From positions 1-6,534 of the forward strand of contig CAKVNP010000132.1 in NCBI GenBank assembly GCA_934777095.1: a DNA stretch of 6,534 bases, read 5' to 3'. Below are positions 1-6,407 of this stretch, one piece after another. The stretch comes from an uncultured Clostridium sp. Lineage in GTDB: Bacteria; Bacillota; Clostridia; Clostridiales; Clostridiaceae. Within the stretch, counting starts at the first letter, position 1, and each line of letters begins with the position of its first letter. Under the pieces are notes generated by a model. That model searched no databases and was not told the DNA's origin. It saw only the letters and a program-made list of their open reading frames with translations. The position numbers were made by a program, and so were the translations under genes.

Positions 1-17
1 TATTACACTTAATTCTA

Positions 18-47
18 TTGATATTAAATAAAGTATTATAGTATAAT
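18..47 (+). promoter_or_regulatory. Sigma-A promoter for the small membrane-protein gene
   Basis: The -35 element TTGATA (18-23) and a perfect -10 TATAAT (42-47) are separated by 18 bp. This is a near-consensus housekeeping promoter reading rightward. Transcription should begin near position 54, about 30 nt before the TTG start at 83. The promoter looks intact although the gene behind it carries an early stop. It is assigned by consensus match only. Confidence 0.65.
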
Positions 48-49
48 TT

Positions 50-70
50 AATTGTAATTTATTTACAATT
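50..70. repeat. Inverted repeat at the transcription start
   Basis: AATTGTAA (50-57) and TTACAATT (63-70) form a perfect 8-bp inverted repeat around a 5-nt spacer. It lies just downstream of the -10 and ends directly against the GGGGTGA ribosome binding site at 71-77. That position suits a repressor operator. In RNA the AT-rich stem would be weak, and if transcription starts near 54 the left arm would be partly missing. I do not recognise the motif as the site of a specific regulator. Confidence 0.4.
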
Positions 71-82
71 GGGGTGAGCTTT

Positions 83-412
83 TTGGCATAATTTATTAGT
101 AAGCTTCTTAATATATTTCTTATATTACTAATTGCTTTTCTAATCCTTAATAGATATTATGTCGTTGAATTTTCAAGTACATTAAGGAATGTTTTTATAT
201 ATTTATCATTAATTATTATCCTGCTTAATTCTATTATCCAGTTATTAAAAGGAAGTAAGTTTAATAAATTTATCGGCACAGTAATTCTGCTTAGTGCTAT
301 TATTGGTGGAATATCAGTAGTGATTAATAAACAGCTTAATTCATTTATTTATATCTGCATAATTTTTTCATTAGTAAATAGTATTTTAGAATTAATATAT
401 CCAAAGTCATAA
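83..412 (+). pseudogene. Small four-helix membrane protein, in-frame stop at codon 3
   Basis: A ribosome binding site GGGGTGA (71-77) sits 5 nt before a TTG (83-85), but the frame reads TTG GCA TAA. After that TAA (89-91) the same frame stays open for 106 codons to a TAA at 410-412. The product is strongly hydrophobic, with four likely membrane helices at about residues 8-23, 36-55, 63-81 and 88-106, short polar loops (RYYVVEFSS, KGSKFNK, NKQLNS) and the C-terminus YPKS. No ATG lies in this frame, and the first in-frame GTG is at 320, so no good alternative start exists downstream of the stop. A single GAA-to-TAA change would explain the structure, as would a sequencing error or a rare ATT start at 95. 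I recognise no family. The promoter and ribosome binding site upstream look intact, which suggests recent inactivation or an unusual start. Confidence 0.5.
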
Positions 413-441
413 TTTTTTAGTATGTCAATCATATTATATCT

Positions 442-478
442 CTTCAAATAATATTAATAAGTATAATATTGTTTGAAG
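442..478 (+). promoter_or_regulatory. Hairpin/palindrome overlapping the peptidase ribosome binding site
   Basis: CTTCAAATAATATTA (442-456) pairs with TAATATTGTTTGAAG (464-478), giving 15 pairs including one T-G wobble around a 7-nt loop. The 3' arm runs into the ribosome binding site GAAGGGA (475-481), located 7 nt before the ATG at 489, so the folded leader could hide part of it. No T-run follows the stem, so it is not a terminator. A TATAAT lies inside the repeat (462-467), but I see no matching -35 and the resulting leader would be very short. The alternative is a DNA operator with CTTCAAA/TTTGAAG half-sites. The remainder of 413-488 shows no gene and no clear promoter. Confidence 0.45.
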
Positions 479-488
479 GGATATAATT

Positions 489-1859
489 ATGAAGAAAAAA
501 ATAATATATTTTTCATCACTTACATTAACAGCAATCTTTTTATTTTATTGTATATTTATTAATTCTACATATTCAAAATTCGATTCTGCTAATGTAAAAA
601 ACACTATAAATTATCTATCTTCTGATGTTTTTAATGGACGCCTTGCGGGTAGTGTTGAAAACTCAATGGTTAGCACAATTATTAAAAATCGTTTTATTTC
701 TTATGGGTTAAAATCATTAAGTGATAGCTATACTGAAGATTTTCAAGTAACATGTCCTGTAAAGCTTGGCTCTGATGGTTATATGAAAATTAGTCTTCCT
801 TCAGGTGAACAGGTAGATTTCAACTATGGAATTGACTTTAAAGAAGATATGATTAATTTTAAGAACAATACCTTTACTTTTTCAAATGCAGATTCTATTA
901 ATATTTTTTCTTCTTCCATAGAAGTATGTTGTGATGAAGGAAAAATTCTCTTTTTTGTCTGTGATAATGATAATCTCTTATTTAGGAGTTCTTTTTTGAA
1001 AGATTTTCCTTTTGATGCAACAATAATGATTACAAAAAACACTTATAAATCACTTGTTGCCTCACTTTTAAATGGCGATTCCATTGAACTTCATATTCCC
1101 TTTACTACTGAAGAAAAAACTATTAACAATGTTATTGGAGTAATTAAGGGGTCTAATAAAAATCTTCCACCTTTAATCTTAACTGCTCATTATGATCATT
1201 TAGGATCTGATGGTGTAAATAATATTTACTCCGGTGCTTTAGATAATGCTTCTGGTATTTCTGTAGTATTGGAATTCTGCCGCAGCCTATCTACTTATGC
1301 AAAACCAGACCGCGATATAATTTTTGTTGCTTTAAATGCCGAAGAATTTGGTCTGCTAGGTTCTCAGAAATTTGCTGAGGATAATTATTTTAATATTAAA
1401 AATTCTGAAGTGATTAATTTTGATATGATTGGAGCTAAAGATACACCAATATCTATTATGCAAAGCTCTGCCTATAAAAATAAAGACTCAAAATTATTAA
1501 CCGAAATAACTAAAATATGTACAGATAACTCTAAAACTTATGAAGTGCTATATGAGGATTCTAGTGACCATAGCAGCTTTAATAATCTTGATATAGATGC
1601 AATAACTCTTTGCCATGAAGACAAATCTGCACTGCATACCCCTAATGATACAATCGATAATATCGATGAAAAAGCAATTACCGATGTATATGAAATTGTC
1701 CAGGCAAAAATAGATGATGCCTGCTACAATTCTTTTGATACTTTCTTATATAGTAAAAAATCAATTTACCTTTGCTCTATTATTTTAATCTCACTTCTAA
1801 TAATAGGACTATTAAATACTAATTTAATTAAAGGAGAAAAAATTAATAAAAAGCATTAG
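489..1859 (+). CDS. M28-family zinc metallopeptidase, membrane-anchored
   Basis: A 456-residue protein whose C-terminal half is an M28 (aminopeptidase Y/S type) peptidase domain, about residues 213-405. Every residue expected of the co-catalytic dizinc site is visible: H234 and D236 in AHYDH, bridging D252 in GALDNASG, catalytic base E285 and ligand E286 in NAEEFG, D312 in NFDMIG, and H383 in ALHTPND. The family removes N-terminal residues from peptides; the exact substrate cannot be read from sequence. Residues about 5-25 form an uncleaved-looking signal anchor (MKKK followed by a hydrophobic stretch), and about 425-446 form a second membrane helix followed by a basic tail, KGEKINKKH. The catalytic domain is therefore probably outside the cell, held at both ends. 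Residues about 120-210 may be a divergent PA-type insert. The start is supported by AAGGGA at 476-481. It is transcribed toward prfB and ends in a shared terminator. No neighbour indicates a pathway. Confidence 0.88.
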   Translation: MKKKIIYFSSLTLTAIFLFYCIFINSTYSKFDSANVKNTINYLSSDVFNGRLAGSVENSMVSTIIKNRFISYGLKSLSDSYTEDFQVTCPVKLGSDGYMKISLPSGEQVDFNYGIDFKEDMINFKNNTFTFSNADSINIFSSSIEVCCDEGKILFFVCDNDNLLFRSSFLKDFPFDATIMITKNTYKSLVASLLNGDSIELHIPFTTEEKTINNVIGVIKGSNKNLPPLILTAHYDHLGSDGVNNIYSGALDNASGISVVLEFCRSLSTYAKPDRDIIFVALNAEEFGLLGSQKFAEDNYFNIKNSEVINFDMIGAKDTPISIMQSSAYKNKDSKLLTEITKICTDNSKTYEVLYEDSSDHSSFNNLDIDAITLCHEDKSALHTPNDTIDNIDEKAITDVYEIVQAKIDDACYNSFDTFLYSKKSIYLCSIILISLLIIGLLNTNLIKGEKINKKH

Positions 1860-1886
1860 CAGAAATCTTTCTGCTAATGCTTTTTT
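1847..1886. terminator. Bidirectional terminator between the peptidase gene and prfB
   Basis: AGCATTAGCAG (1852-1862) pairs with CTGCTAATGCT (1871-1881) around an 8-nt loop whose ends can also pair. The stem is flanked by an A-run on the left and T6 (1881-1886) on the right, so it works as an intrinsic terminator in both directions. The peptidase stop codon TAG (1857-1859) lies inside the left arm. The prfB stop (1892-1894) is only 6 bp to the right. One element thus ends both convergent transcripts. Confidence 0.85.
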
Positions 1887-1891
1887 AATAA

Positions 1892-2990
1892 TTAGTTATT
1901 TGATTTTAGATATGCAGAGATAAATTGATCTATTTCACCATTCATCACAGCATTTAAATTGCTAGTTTCTTCATTAGTTCTATGATCCTTAACCATGGTA
2001 TATGGATGGAATACATATGACCTTATCTGACTTCCCCATCCCATATCCTTTAATTCACCAGTTAAATCCTCAATCTTTTCCTTATGAGCTCTTTCCTTTA
2101 ACTCAATAAGCTTAGATTTAAGCATTGACATTGCAGCATCTCTATTAGCAAACTGGCTTCGTTCATTTTGGCATTGTACTACAATTCCAGTTGGTAGATG
2201 TGTTATTCTTATAGCTGACTCTGTCTTATTTACGTGCTGTCCGCCTGCTCCGCTGGCTCTATAAGTGTCTACCTTTAAATCATCAGGTTTTATATCGATA
2301 TCCTGATCCTTTGTAAGCTCTGGTAATACTTCCACTGAGGCAAAAGAAGTCTGTCTTTTACCATTAGCATTGAAAGGTGAAATTCTTACAAGTCTATGGA
2401 TTCCTTTTTCAGCTTTTAGATATCCATAAGCAAATTCTCCCTTAACCTTTAAAGTAACATTTTTTATTCCTGCTTCATCACCTTCTAAAAGGTCAATTGT
2501 TTCAACGCTATATCCCTTTTTTTCACACCATCTCGTATACATTCTTAATAGCATTTCTGTCCAGTCATTAGCATCAGTTCCACCAACACCTGCATGAAGA
2601 TTTAATATCGCATTATTTCTATCATATTCTCCTGATAATAATAGCTCTATTCTATATTCTTCTACTTCTTTTTCAACATCTCTTATTTCAGTAATAACTT
2701 CATTGGCTGTCTCTTCATCTTCCTCAGCCAGTTCAGCTAATACTTCAATATCATCTATCCTATTTACAAGATTATCATATCTTTCAATTTTGTCTTTAAT
2801 AGCTTTACACTCTTTAGTAACTTCTTCTGCTCTTTTTACATCATCCCAGAATCCATTTTCCTGCATTTGCAGTTCTAGCTCTTGAAATCTTTTTTCTAAG
2901 CTTTCCCTGTCAAAGTGAAGCCCCCATTTCTTTTAATGTTTCCTTTAAACCATTTAGCTTAGACATTTCTTGCTCTAGCTTAATTAGCAT
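1892..2990 (-). CDS. prfB: Peptide chain release factor 2, programmed +1 frameshift
   Basis: Release factor 2 reads UGA and UAA stop codons and triggers peptide release. Translation starts at ATG 2990-2988, runs 26 codons (MLIKLEQEMSKLNGLKETLK then EMGASL) to an in-frame TGA at 2912-2910, then shifts +1 at CTT TGA C and continues from GAC (2911-2909) for 339 residues to TAA at 1894-1892. The total of 365 residues equals the usual RF2 length. In full-length numbering, the anticodon-like SPF tripeptide that marks RF2 is at about 204-206, and the GGQ peptidyl-hydrolysis motif in GAGGQHVNKTES is at about 249-251. A gene call that misses the shift would start at the internal ATG 2866 and lose 41 residues. 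Upstream GGGAAG (3003-2998) is only a fair ribosome binding site. The gene follows secA by 75 bp on the same strand with no clear promoter or terminator between, so co-transcription is likely. The frameshift makes it autoregulatory: scarce RF2 favours shifting. Confidence 0.96.
2909..2925 (-). promoter_or_regulatory. prfB programmed +1 frameshift site
   Basis: On the minus strand the slippery codon CTT (2915-2913) precedes TGA (2912-2910) and C, the CUUUGAC heptamer used in nearly all shift-containing prfB genes. A G5 run (2925-2921) can act as the internal Shine-Dalgarno-like stimulator. Five nucleotides (CTTCA) separate this run from CTT, whereas the classic E. coli site AGGGGG TAT CTT has three. 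The C after TGA is the usual weak termination context. Both flanking frames encode conserved RF2 sequence, so a sequencing error is unlikely. Confidence 0.95.
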
Positions 2991-3020
2991 TTTTCCACTT
3001 CCCAACTAACAATTAATATG

Positions 3021-3055
3021 GCAAATGGAAAATGGCAACTCCATTTTCCATTTGC
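3021..3055. repeat. Perfect 15-bp hairpin between secA and prfB
   Basis: GCAAATGGAAAATGG (3021-3035) and CCATTTTCCATTTGC (3041-3055) are exact inverse complements around a 5-nt loop. The element nearly fills the 75-bp gap between the secA stop (3066-3068) and the prfB start (2990). On the transcribed minus strand the stem is followed by CATATTAATTG, with no T-run, so it is not a standard terminator. It could stabilise or process the mRNA, attenuate prfB, or be a dispersed intergenic palindrome. Each arm is itself a degenerate tandem of two ATGG-ended units. Confidence 0.75.
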
Positions 3056-3065
3056 AAAATATATA

Positions 3066-5579
3066 TTATGCTTCTCTTCCACAGCAGTTTTTATACTTTT
3101 TGCCGCTTCCGCAAGGGCATAAGTCATTTCTGCCTACTTTATTATCATTTCTTGCTGGTTCTTTCTTAGCGCTCTTTCCATCATCTCCATGGCTAGCAGA
3201 TGTTTCTTCAGCAACCTTTTCTCTTTCCACTGGTCTTTCAACTTTTACATGGAATAAGAATTTAACAGTTTCCTGCTTAATTCCAGCAATCATTTCTTCA
3301 AACATTGCACTACCTTCCATTTGGTATGCTTGAATAGGATCTTGTTGCTTATATGCTCTTAATCCCATTCCTTGTTTTAAATGATCCATATTATCTATAT
3401 GAGCCATCCATTTTTGGTCAACAACTCTTAAAAGAACAACTCTTTCTATTTCTCTCATTTGTTCTTCACCAAATTCAGCTTCTTTACCCTTATAGATTTC
3501 ATCTACTACGTCTATAAGCTTTTTAGTTATTTCCTCATTTGATAAATCTGCAAGTTCTTCCACCGTAACATAACCATGAGGAAGACAGATATCTTCTAAA
3601 TATTTAAGCAGCTTTTCAATTTCTAATTCAACATTCTGCATTTCTCCAATTAAATGTTCATTAACAGCTACAGATATTACTTCTTCAATCATGCCTTGAA
3701 TTTGTGATTGTAGATCCTTACCATCAAGAACTTCTGCTCTTTGTCTGTAAATAACTTCTCTTTGAAGGTTCATTACATCATCATAACCTAATAAGTTCTT
3801 TCTTATATCAAAGTTATTTCCTTCAACTTTCTTTTGAGCATTTTCTATTGCTTTAGTAACCATTTTACTTTCAATAGCTTCATCCTCTTGAAGTCCTAAC
3901 TTATCAATAACTCCTTGAATCTTTTCTGAACCGAATATTCTCATTAAGTCATCTTCTAATGAAATAAAGAATACTGATTCCCCTACATCACCTTGACGTC
4001 CTGATCTACCTCTTAATTGATTATCTATTCTTCTAGATTCATGTCTTTCTGTACCAATTACCTTTAGTCCGCCTACTTCAATAACATTATCACCTAGCTT
4101 GATATCAGTACCTCTACCAGCCATATTAGTAGCTATAGTAACCATGCCGTATTCACCTGCATGAGATATTATTTCAGCTTCCTTGTCATGATATTTAGCA
4201 TTAAGAACTTGATGCTTAATTCCTCTCTTCTTTAATAATGAAGATAAGAATTCTGATTTTTCAACGCTGGCAGTACCAACTAAAACCGGCTGTCCTTTTT
4301 CATGTGCTTCAACTATTTCGTTAACGATAGCTTTGTATTTTCCTACCTGATTTTTATAAATCATATCATGTCTATCAATTCTTTGAACTGGTTTATTTGT
4401 TGGAATAGCAATAACATCTAAAGCATAAATTTCTCTAAATTCATTTTCTTCAGTTAATGCTGTACCTGTCATACCAGATAATTTATTATACATTCTGAAA
4501 TAATTTTGGAATGTTATTGTAGCTAATGTCTTAGATTCTCTTTGAATCTTAACACCTTCCTTAGCTTCAATAGCTTGGTGAAGACCATCTGAATATCTTC
4601 TACCTTCCATTAATCTTCCTGTAAACTCATCTACTATAACAATTTGGCCTTCCTTAACCATATAGTCTTTATCAACTTTCATTGTATAGTTAGCTTTTAA
4701 CCCTTGAGTTACATAATGTTGTAATTCTAAATGCTCTGCATCAGCATAGTTATCTATATTGAAATATCTTTCTGCCTTAACAATCCCATTATCAGTTAAT
4801 AAAACTGCATTTGCCTTTTCATCAACTGTAAAATCTTCTTCAGGTAATAATGTCTTTACAAAGTTATCTGCTACATTATAGAACTTGGTTGACTTATCTC
4901 CCATTCCAGAAATAATTAATGGAGTTCTAGCTTCATCAATTAAAATAGAGTCAACTTCATCGACAATTGCAAAGTTTAGTCCTCTTTGCACTCTTTCTTC
5001 CTTGTAGATAACCATGTTATCTCTTAAATAATCGAAACCAAACTCATTGTTAGTTCCATATGTTATATCACAGCTATAAGCTTCTCTTCTTTGTGCTGGA
5101 GTTAATCCATGAATAATAACTCCTGTAGTAAGCCCTAAAAAGCTATATAATTGTCCTACTAACTCAGCTTGAGTTTTTGCTAAGTAATCATTAACTGTAA
5201 TAACATGTACTCCGTTTCCTGTTAATGCATTTAAATAAGCGGCCAATGATGCAACGAAAGTTTTACCTTCACCTGTCTTCATTTCAGCAATTCTTCCTTG
5301 GTGAACAACCATACCACCAATTAATTGAACTCTAAAATGTTTGATTTGAAGCACTCTCCAAGAAGCTTCCCTACATACTGCAAAAGCCTCTGGCAATATG
5401 TCATCTAATGTCTCTCCATTTGCTAGTCTATTTTTAAATTCATCTGTCTTTTCTCTTAATTGTTCATCTGTTAGCTTTTGCATATCTACATCTAATGCCT
5501 CTATTTTATCAGCAATAGATTCTAACTTTTTTACTTCTCTCTCACTATATGTTCCAAATAGTTTTTCAATAAATCCCAT
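3066..5579 (-). CDS. secA: Preprotein translocase ATPase SecA
   Basis: SecA is the cytoplasmic motor that pushes unfolded preproteins through the SecYEG channel using ATP. The 837-residue product has the full architecture. The Walker A motif GEGKT is at about 103-107 (within KTGEGKT, followed by [12 protein letters not shown]). The DEVD Walker B is at about 207-210 in [15 protein letters not shown]. Next come the preprotein-crosslinking region, the second helicase half with [14 protein letters not shown] and [11 protein letters not shown], and the helical scaffold and wing. At the C-terminus a SEC-C zinc tail has C821, C823, C832 and C833 ([13 protein letters not shown]), which binds SecB or ribosomes in other bacteria. 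Length is typical. The start is supported by AAAGGA (5592-5587), 7 nt upstream. It has its own promoter at 5636-5665, follows the hpf terminator, and probably continues into prfB. No accessory-SecA2 features are apparent, and no key residue is missing. Confidence 0.98.
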   Translation of the reverse strand: MGFIEKLFGTYSEREVKKLESIADKIEALDVDMQKLTDEQLREKTDEFKNRLANGETLDDILPEAFAVCREASWRVLQIKHFRVQLIGGMVVHQGRIAEMKTGEGKTFVASLAAYLNALTGNGVHVITVNDYLAKTQAELVGQLYSFLGLTTGVIIHGLTPAQRREAYSCDITYGTNNEFGFDYLRDNMVIYKEERVQRGLNFAIVDEVDSILIDEARTPLIISGMGDKSTKFYNVADNFVKTLLPEEDFTVDEKANAVLLTDNGIVKAERYFNIDNYADAEHLELQHYVTQGLKANYTMKVDKDYMVKEGQIVIVDEFTGRLMEGRRYSDGLHQAIEAKEGVKIQRESKTLATITFQNYFRMYNKLSGMTGTALTEENEFREIYALDVIAIPTNKPVQRIDRHDMIYKNQVGKYKAIVNEIVEAHEKGQPVLVGTASVEKSEFLSSLLKKRGIKHQVLNAKYHDKEAEIISHAGEYGMVTIATNMAGRGTDIKLGDNVIEVGGLKVIGTERHESRRIDNQLRGRSGRQGDVGESVFFISLEDDLMRIFGSEKIQGVIDKLGLQEDEAIESKMVTKAIENAQKKVEGNNFDIRKNLLGYDDVMNLQREVIYRQRAEVLDGKDLQSQIQGMIEEVISVAVNEHLIGEMQNVELEIEKLLKYLEDICLPHGYVTVEELADLSNEEITKKLIDVVDEIYKGKEAEFGEEQMREIERVVLLRVVDQKWMAHIDNMDHLKQGMGLRAYKQQDPIQAYQMEGSAMFEEMIAGIKQETVKFLFHVKVERPVEREKVAEETSASHGDDGKSAKKEPARNDNKVGRNDLCPCGSGKKYKNCCGREA

Positions 5580-5593
5580 AAATATGTCCTTTC

Positions 5594-5611
5594 ATCATTT
5601 ATATAAATGAT
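5594..5611. promoter_or_regulatory. Perfect 18-bp palindrome in the secA leader
   Basis: ATCATTTATATAAATGAT equals its own reverse complement. It lies downstream of the predicted start point of the secA promoter and ends one base before the ribosome binding site AAAGGA (5592-5587). As RNA it can form a 7-bp stem with a 4-nt AUAU loop beside the site; as DNA it is a symmetric candidate operator. The sequence is AT-only apart from one G/C pair per arm, so chance symmetry is possible, but 18 perfect positions at this place is notable. Confidence 0.5.
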
Positions 5612-5635
5612 TTATGTGTTTATTTCTTTTTATAA

Positions 5636-5665
5636 ATTATACCATTTACTATAAATATAATTCAA
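5636..5665 (-). promoter_or_regulatory. Extended -10 sigma-A promoter of secA
   Basis: On the minus strand, TTGAAT (5665-5660) and a perfect TATAAT (5641-5636) are 18 bp apart. The -10 is preceded by TGG, which gives the extended TGn motif. Predicted transcription starts near 5629, leaving a leader of about 50 nt before ATG 5579. It lies directly after the hpf terminator, so secA is transcribed independently of hpf. Confidence 0.75.
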
Positions 5666-5667
5666 CT

Positions 5668-5703
5668 AAAAAAGTCGCCTATAAAAAAGTATAGGCGACT
5701 TTT
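5668..5703 (-). terminator. Rho-independent terminator of hpf
   Basis: AAAAGTCGCCTATA (5670-5683) and TATAGGCGACTTTT (5690-5703) are exact inverse complements around a 6-nt loop. In the minus-strand transcript the stem is followed by T residues (5673 down to 5668). It starts 7 bp after the hpf stop codon. The 14-bp stem with a GC-rich core and T-run is a strong terminator that separates hpf from secA. A weaker plus-strand activity is possible. Confidence 0.88.
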
Positions 5704-5709
5704 AATATA

Positions 5710-6243
5710 TTATTTATATTCCGGCTTTAATAACCCATAATTTCCATCTTTTCTCTTATATATAACATTCACGCTATCAGTAGCTGCGTCCCTATATACG
5801 AAGAAATTATGTTCCACTAATTCCATCTGCAGCATTGCTTCTTCTGGGCTCATAGGCTTAACATTAAAGCTTTTTACTTTAACTATTTCTCCATCCTTCT
5901 CATCATCATCCCCGAAAGCTAATGGTTCAAAATTATTAAATCTTAGTGATTCATTATTCCTTCTTTGTAATTTAGTTTTTTGTTTTCTAATTTGTCTTTC
6001 CAATTTTGCCTGAACTAAATCAATAGATTTATACATATCCTCAGTAGCTTCCTCACATCTTAAGATAACTCCATTAAAGGGTATAGTAACCTCAAATATC
6101 TGGCTGTTTTTTTGTACAGTCAATGTAGCACGAGCTTCAATCTGCGGTTCAAAATATTTGTCTAACTTTGATATCTTCTTTTCTATCATTTCCCTTAACG
6201 CTACTGTTATATCAACATTTTTCCCTATTACTGTTACTTTCAT
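5710..6243 (-). CDS. hpf: Long-form ribosome hibernation promoting factor
   Basis: Long HPF (also called RaiA or YvyD type) binds the 30S decoding region and pairs two 70S ribosomes into inactive 100S dimers in stationary phase or stress. The 177-residue protein has an N-terminal S30AE/YfiA domain (about 1-97, starting MKVTVIGKNVDITVALREMI and ending in a basic helix QIRKQKTKLQRRN). A linker with acidic GDDDEKD follows, then a C-terminal dimerisation domain (about 121-177) with the family signature KPMSPEEAMLQMELVEHNFF and RKDGNYGL. I chose ATG 6243 because GAGGGG sits 8 nt upstream. The longer frame from ATG 6267 would add eight residues encoded across that ribosome binding site. It has a putative promoter at 6318-6348 and its own terminator. 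The raiA-type RNA lies upstream on the same strand, and secA downstream. Confidence 0.96.
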   Translation of the reverse strand: MKVTVIGKNVDITVALREMIEKKISKLDKYFEPQIEARATLTVQKNSQIFEVTIPFNGVILRCEEATEDMYKSIDLVQAKLERQIRKQKTKLQRRNNESLRFNNFEPLAFGDDDEKDGEIVKVKSFNVKPMSPEEAMLQMELVEHNFFVYRDAATDSVNVIYKRKDGNYGLLKPEYK

Positions 6244-6317
6244 AAAGTCAGCCCCTCTCATATTCATAAATCTAGTTAAATATGTTTCATTAATGATATT
6301 TTATCACTATTTTACTT

Positions 6318-6348
6318 ATTATACAATAAATTGAAAATTAAATTTCAG
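6318..6348 (-). promoter_or_regulatory. Putative hpf promoter
   Basis: A perfect TATAAT lies at 6323-6318 on the minus strand. The best -35 is CTGAAA (6348-6343, 4 of 6 matches) with a long 19-bp spacer. Transcription would start near 6311, giving a leader of about 70 nt. In Bacillus the homologue is under sigma-B and sigma-H; I could not find a convincing sigma-H motif here. Positions 6244-6372 hold no gene, only this promoter, AT-rich leader and a T9 run (6360-6368). Confidence 0.45.
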
Positions 6349-6372
6349 AAAATTTCGTCTTTTTTTTTCGAC

Positions 6373-6406
6373 AAAAAAATAACTAATTCCGAAGAATTAG
6401 TTATTT
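6373..6406 (-). terminator. UUCG-tetraloop terminator ending the upstream RNA
   Basis: AAATAACTAATTC (6377-6389) and GAATTAGTTATTT (6394-6406) pair perfectly over 13 bp. In the minus-strand transcript the loop is UUCG closed by a C-G pair, the extra-stable tetraloop, and a run of seven T (6379-6373) follows. It ends a transcript entering from the right edge of the window, before the hpf promoter, so that RNA is normally a separate transcript from hpf. Confidence 0.88.
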
Positions 6407-6407
6407 C

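Noticed and set aside
824..1042. Minus-strand 72-codon ORF within the peptidase gene, and a plus-strand 70-codon ORF at 5398-5610
   Set aside because: Both overlap well-supported genes in the opposite direction and show no family features or plausible initiation signals.
2866..2910. prfB interpreted as a 5'-truncated or frameshift-damaged gene
   Set aside because: The CUU UGA C site with a G-run, and conserved RF2 sequence in both frames giving 365 residues in total, show the normal programmed frameshift.
3021..3060. Secretion/termination hairpin: the secA-prfB inverted repeat as an intrinsic terminator
   Set aside because: No T-run follows the stem on either strand, so it does not meet the criteria for a rho-independent terminator.
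2703..3333. Plus-strand ORFs of 60 and 102 codons opposite prfB and secA
   Set aside because: They are antisense shadows of conserved coding sequence, rich in Ser/Leu/Phe from the complementary strand, and have no supporting promoter.
6244..6267. Longer hpf start at ATG 6267 adding MNMRGADF
   Set aside because: The extra codons span the GAGGGG ribosome binding site for ATG 6243, and family members begin with the MKVTVIGKN-like segment.
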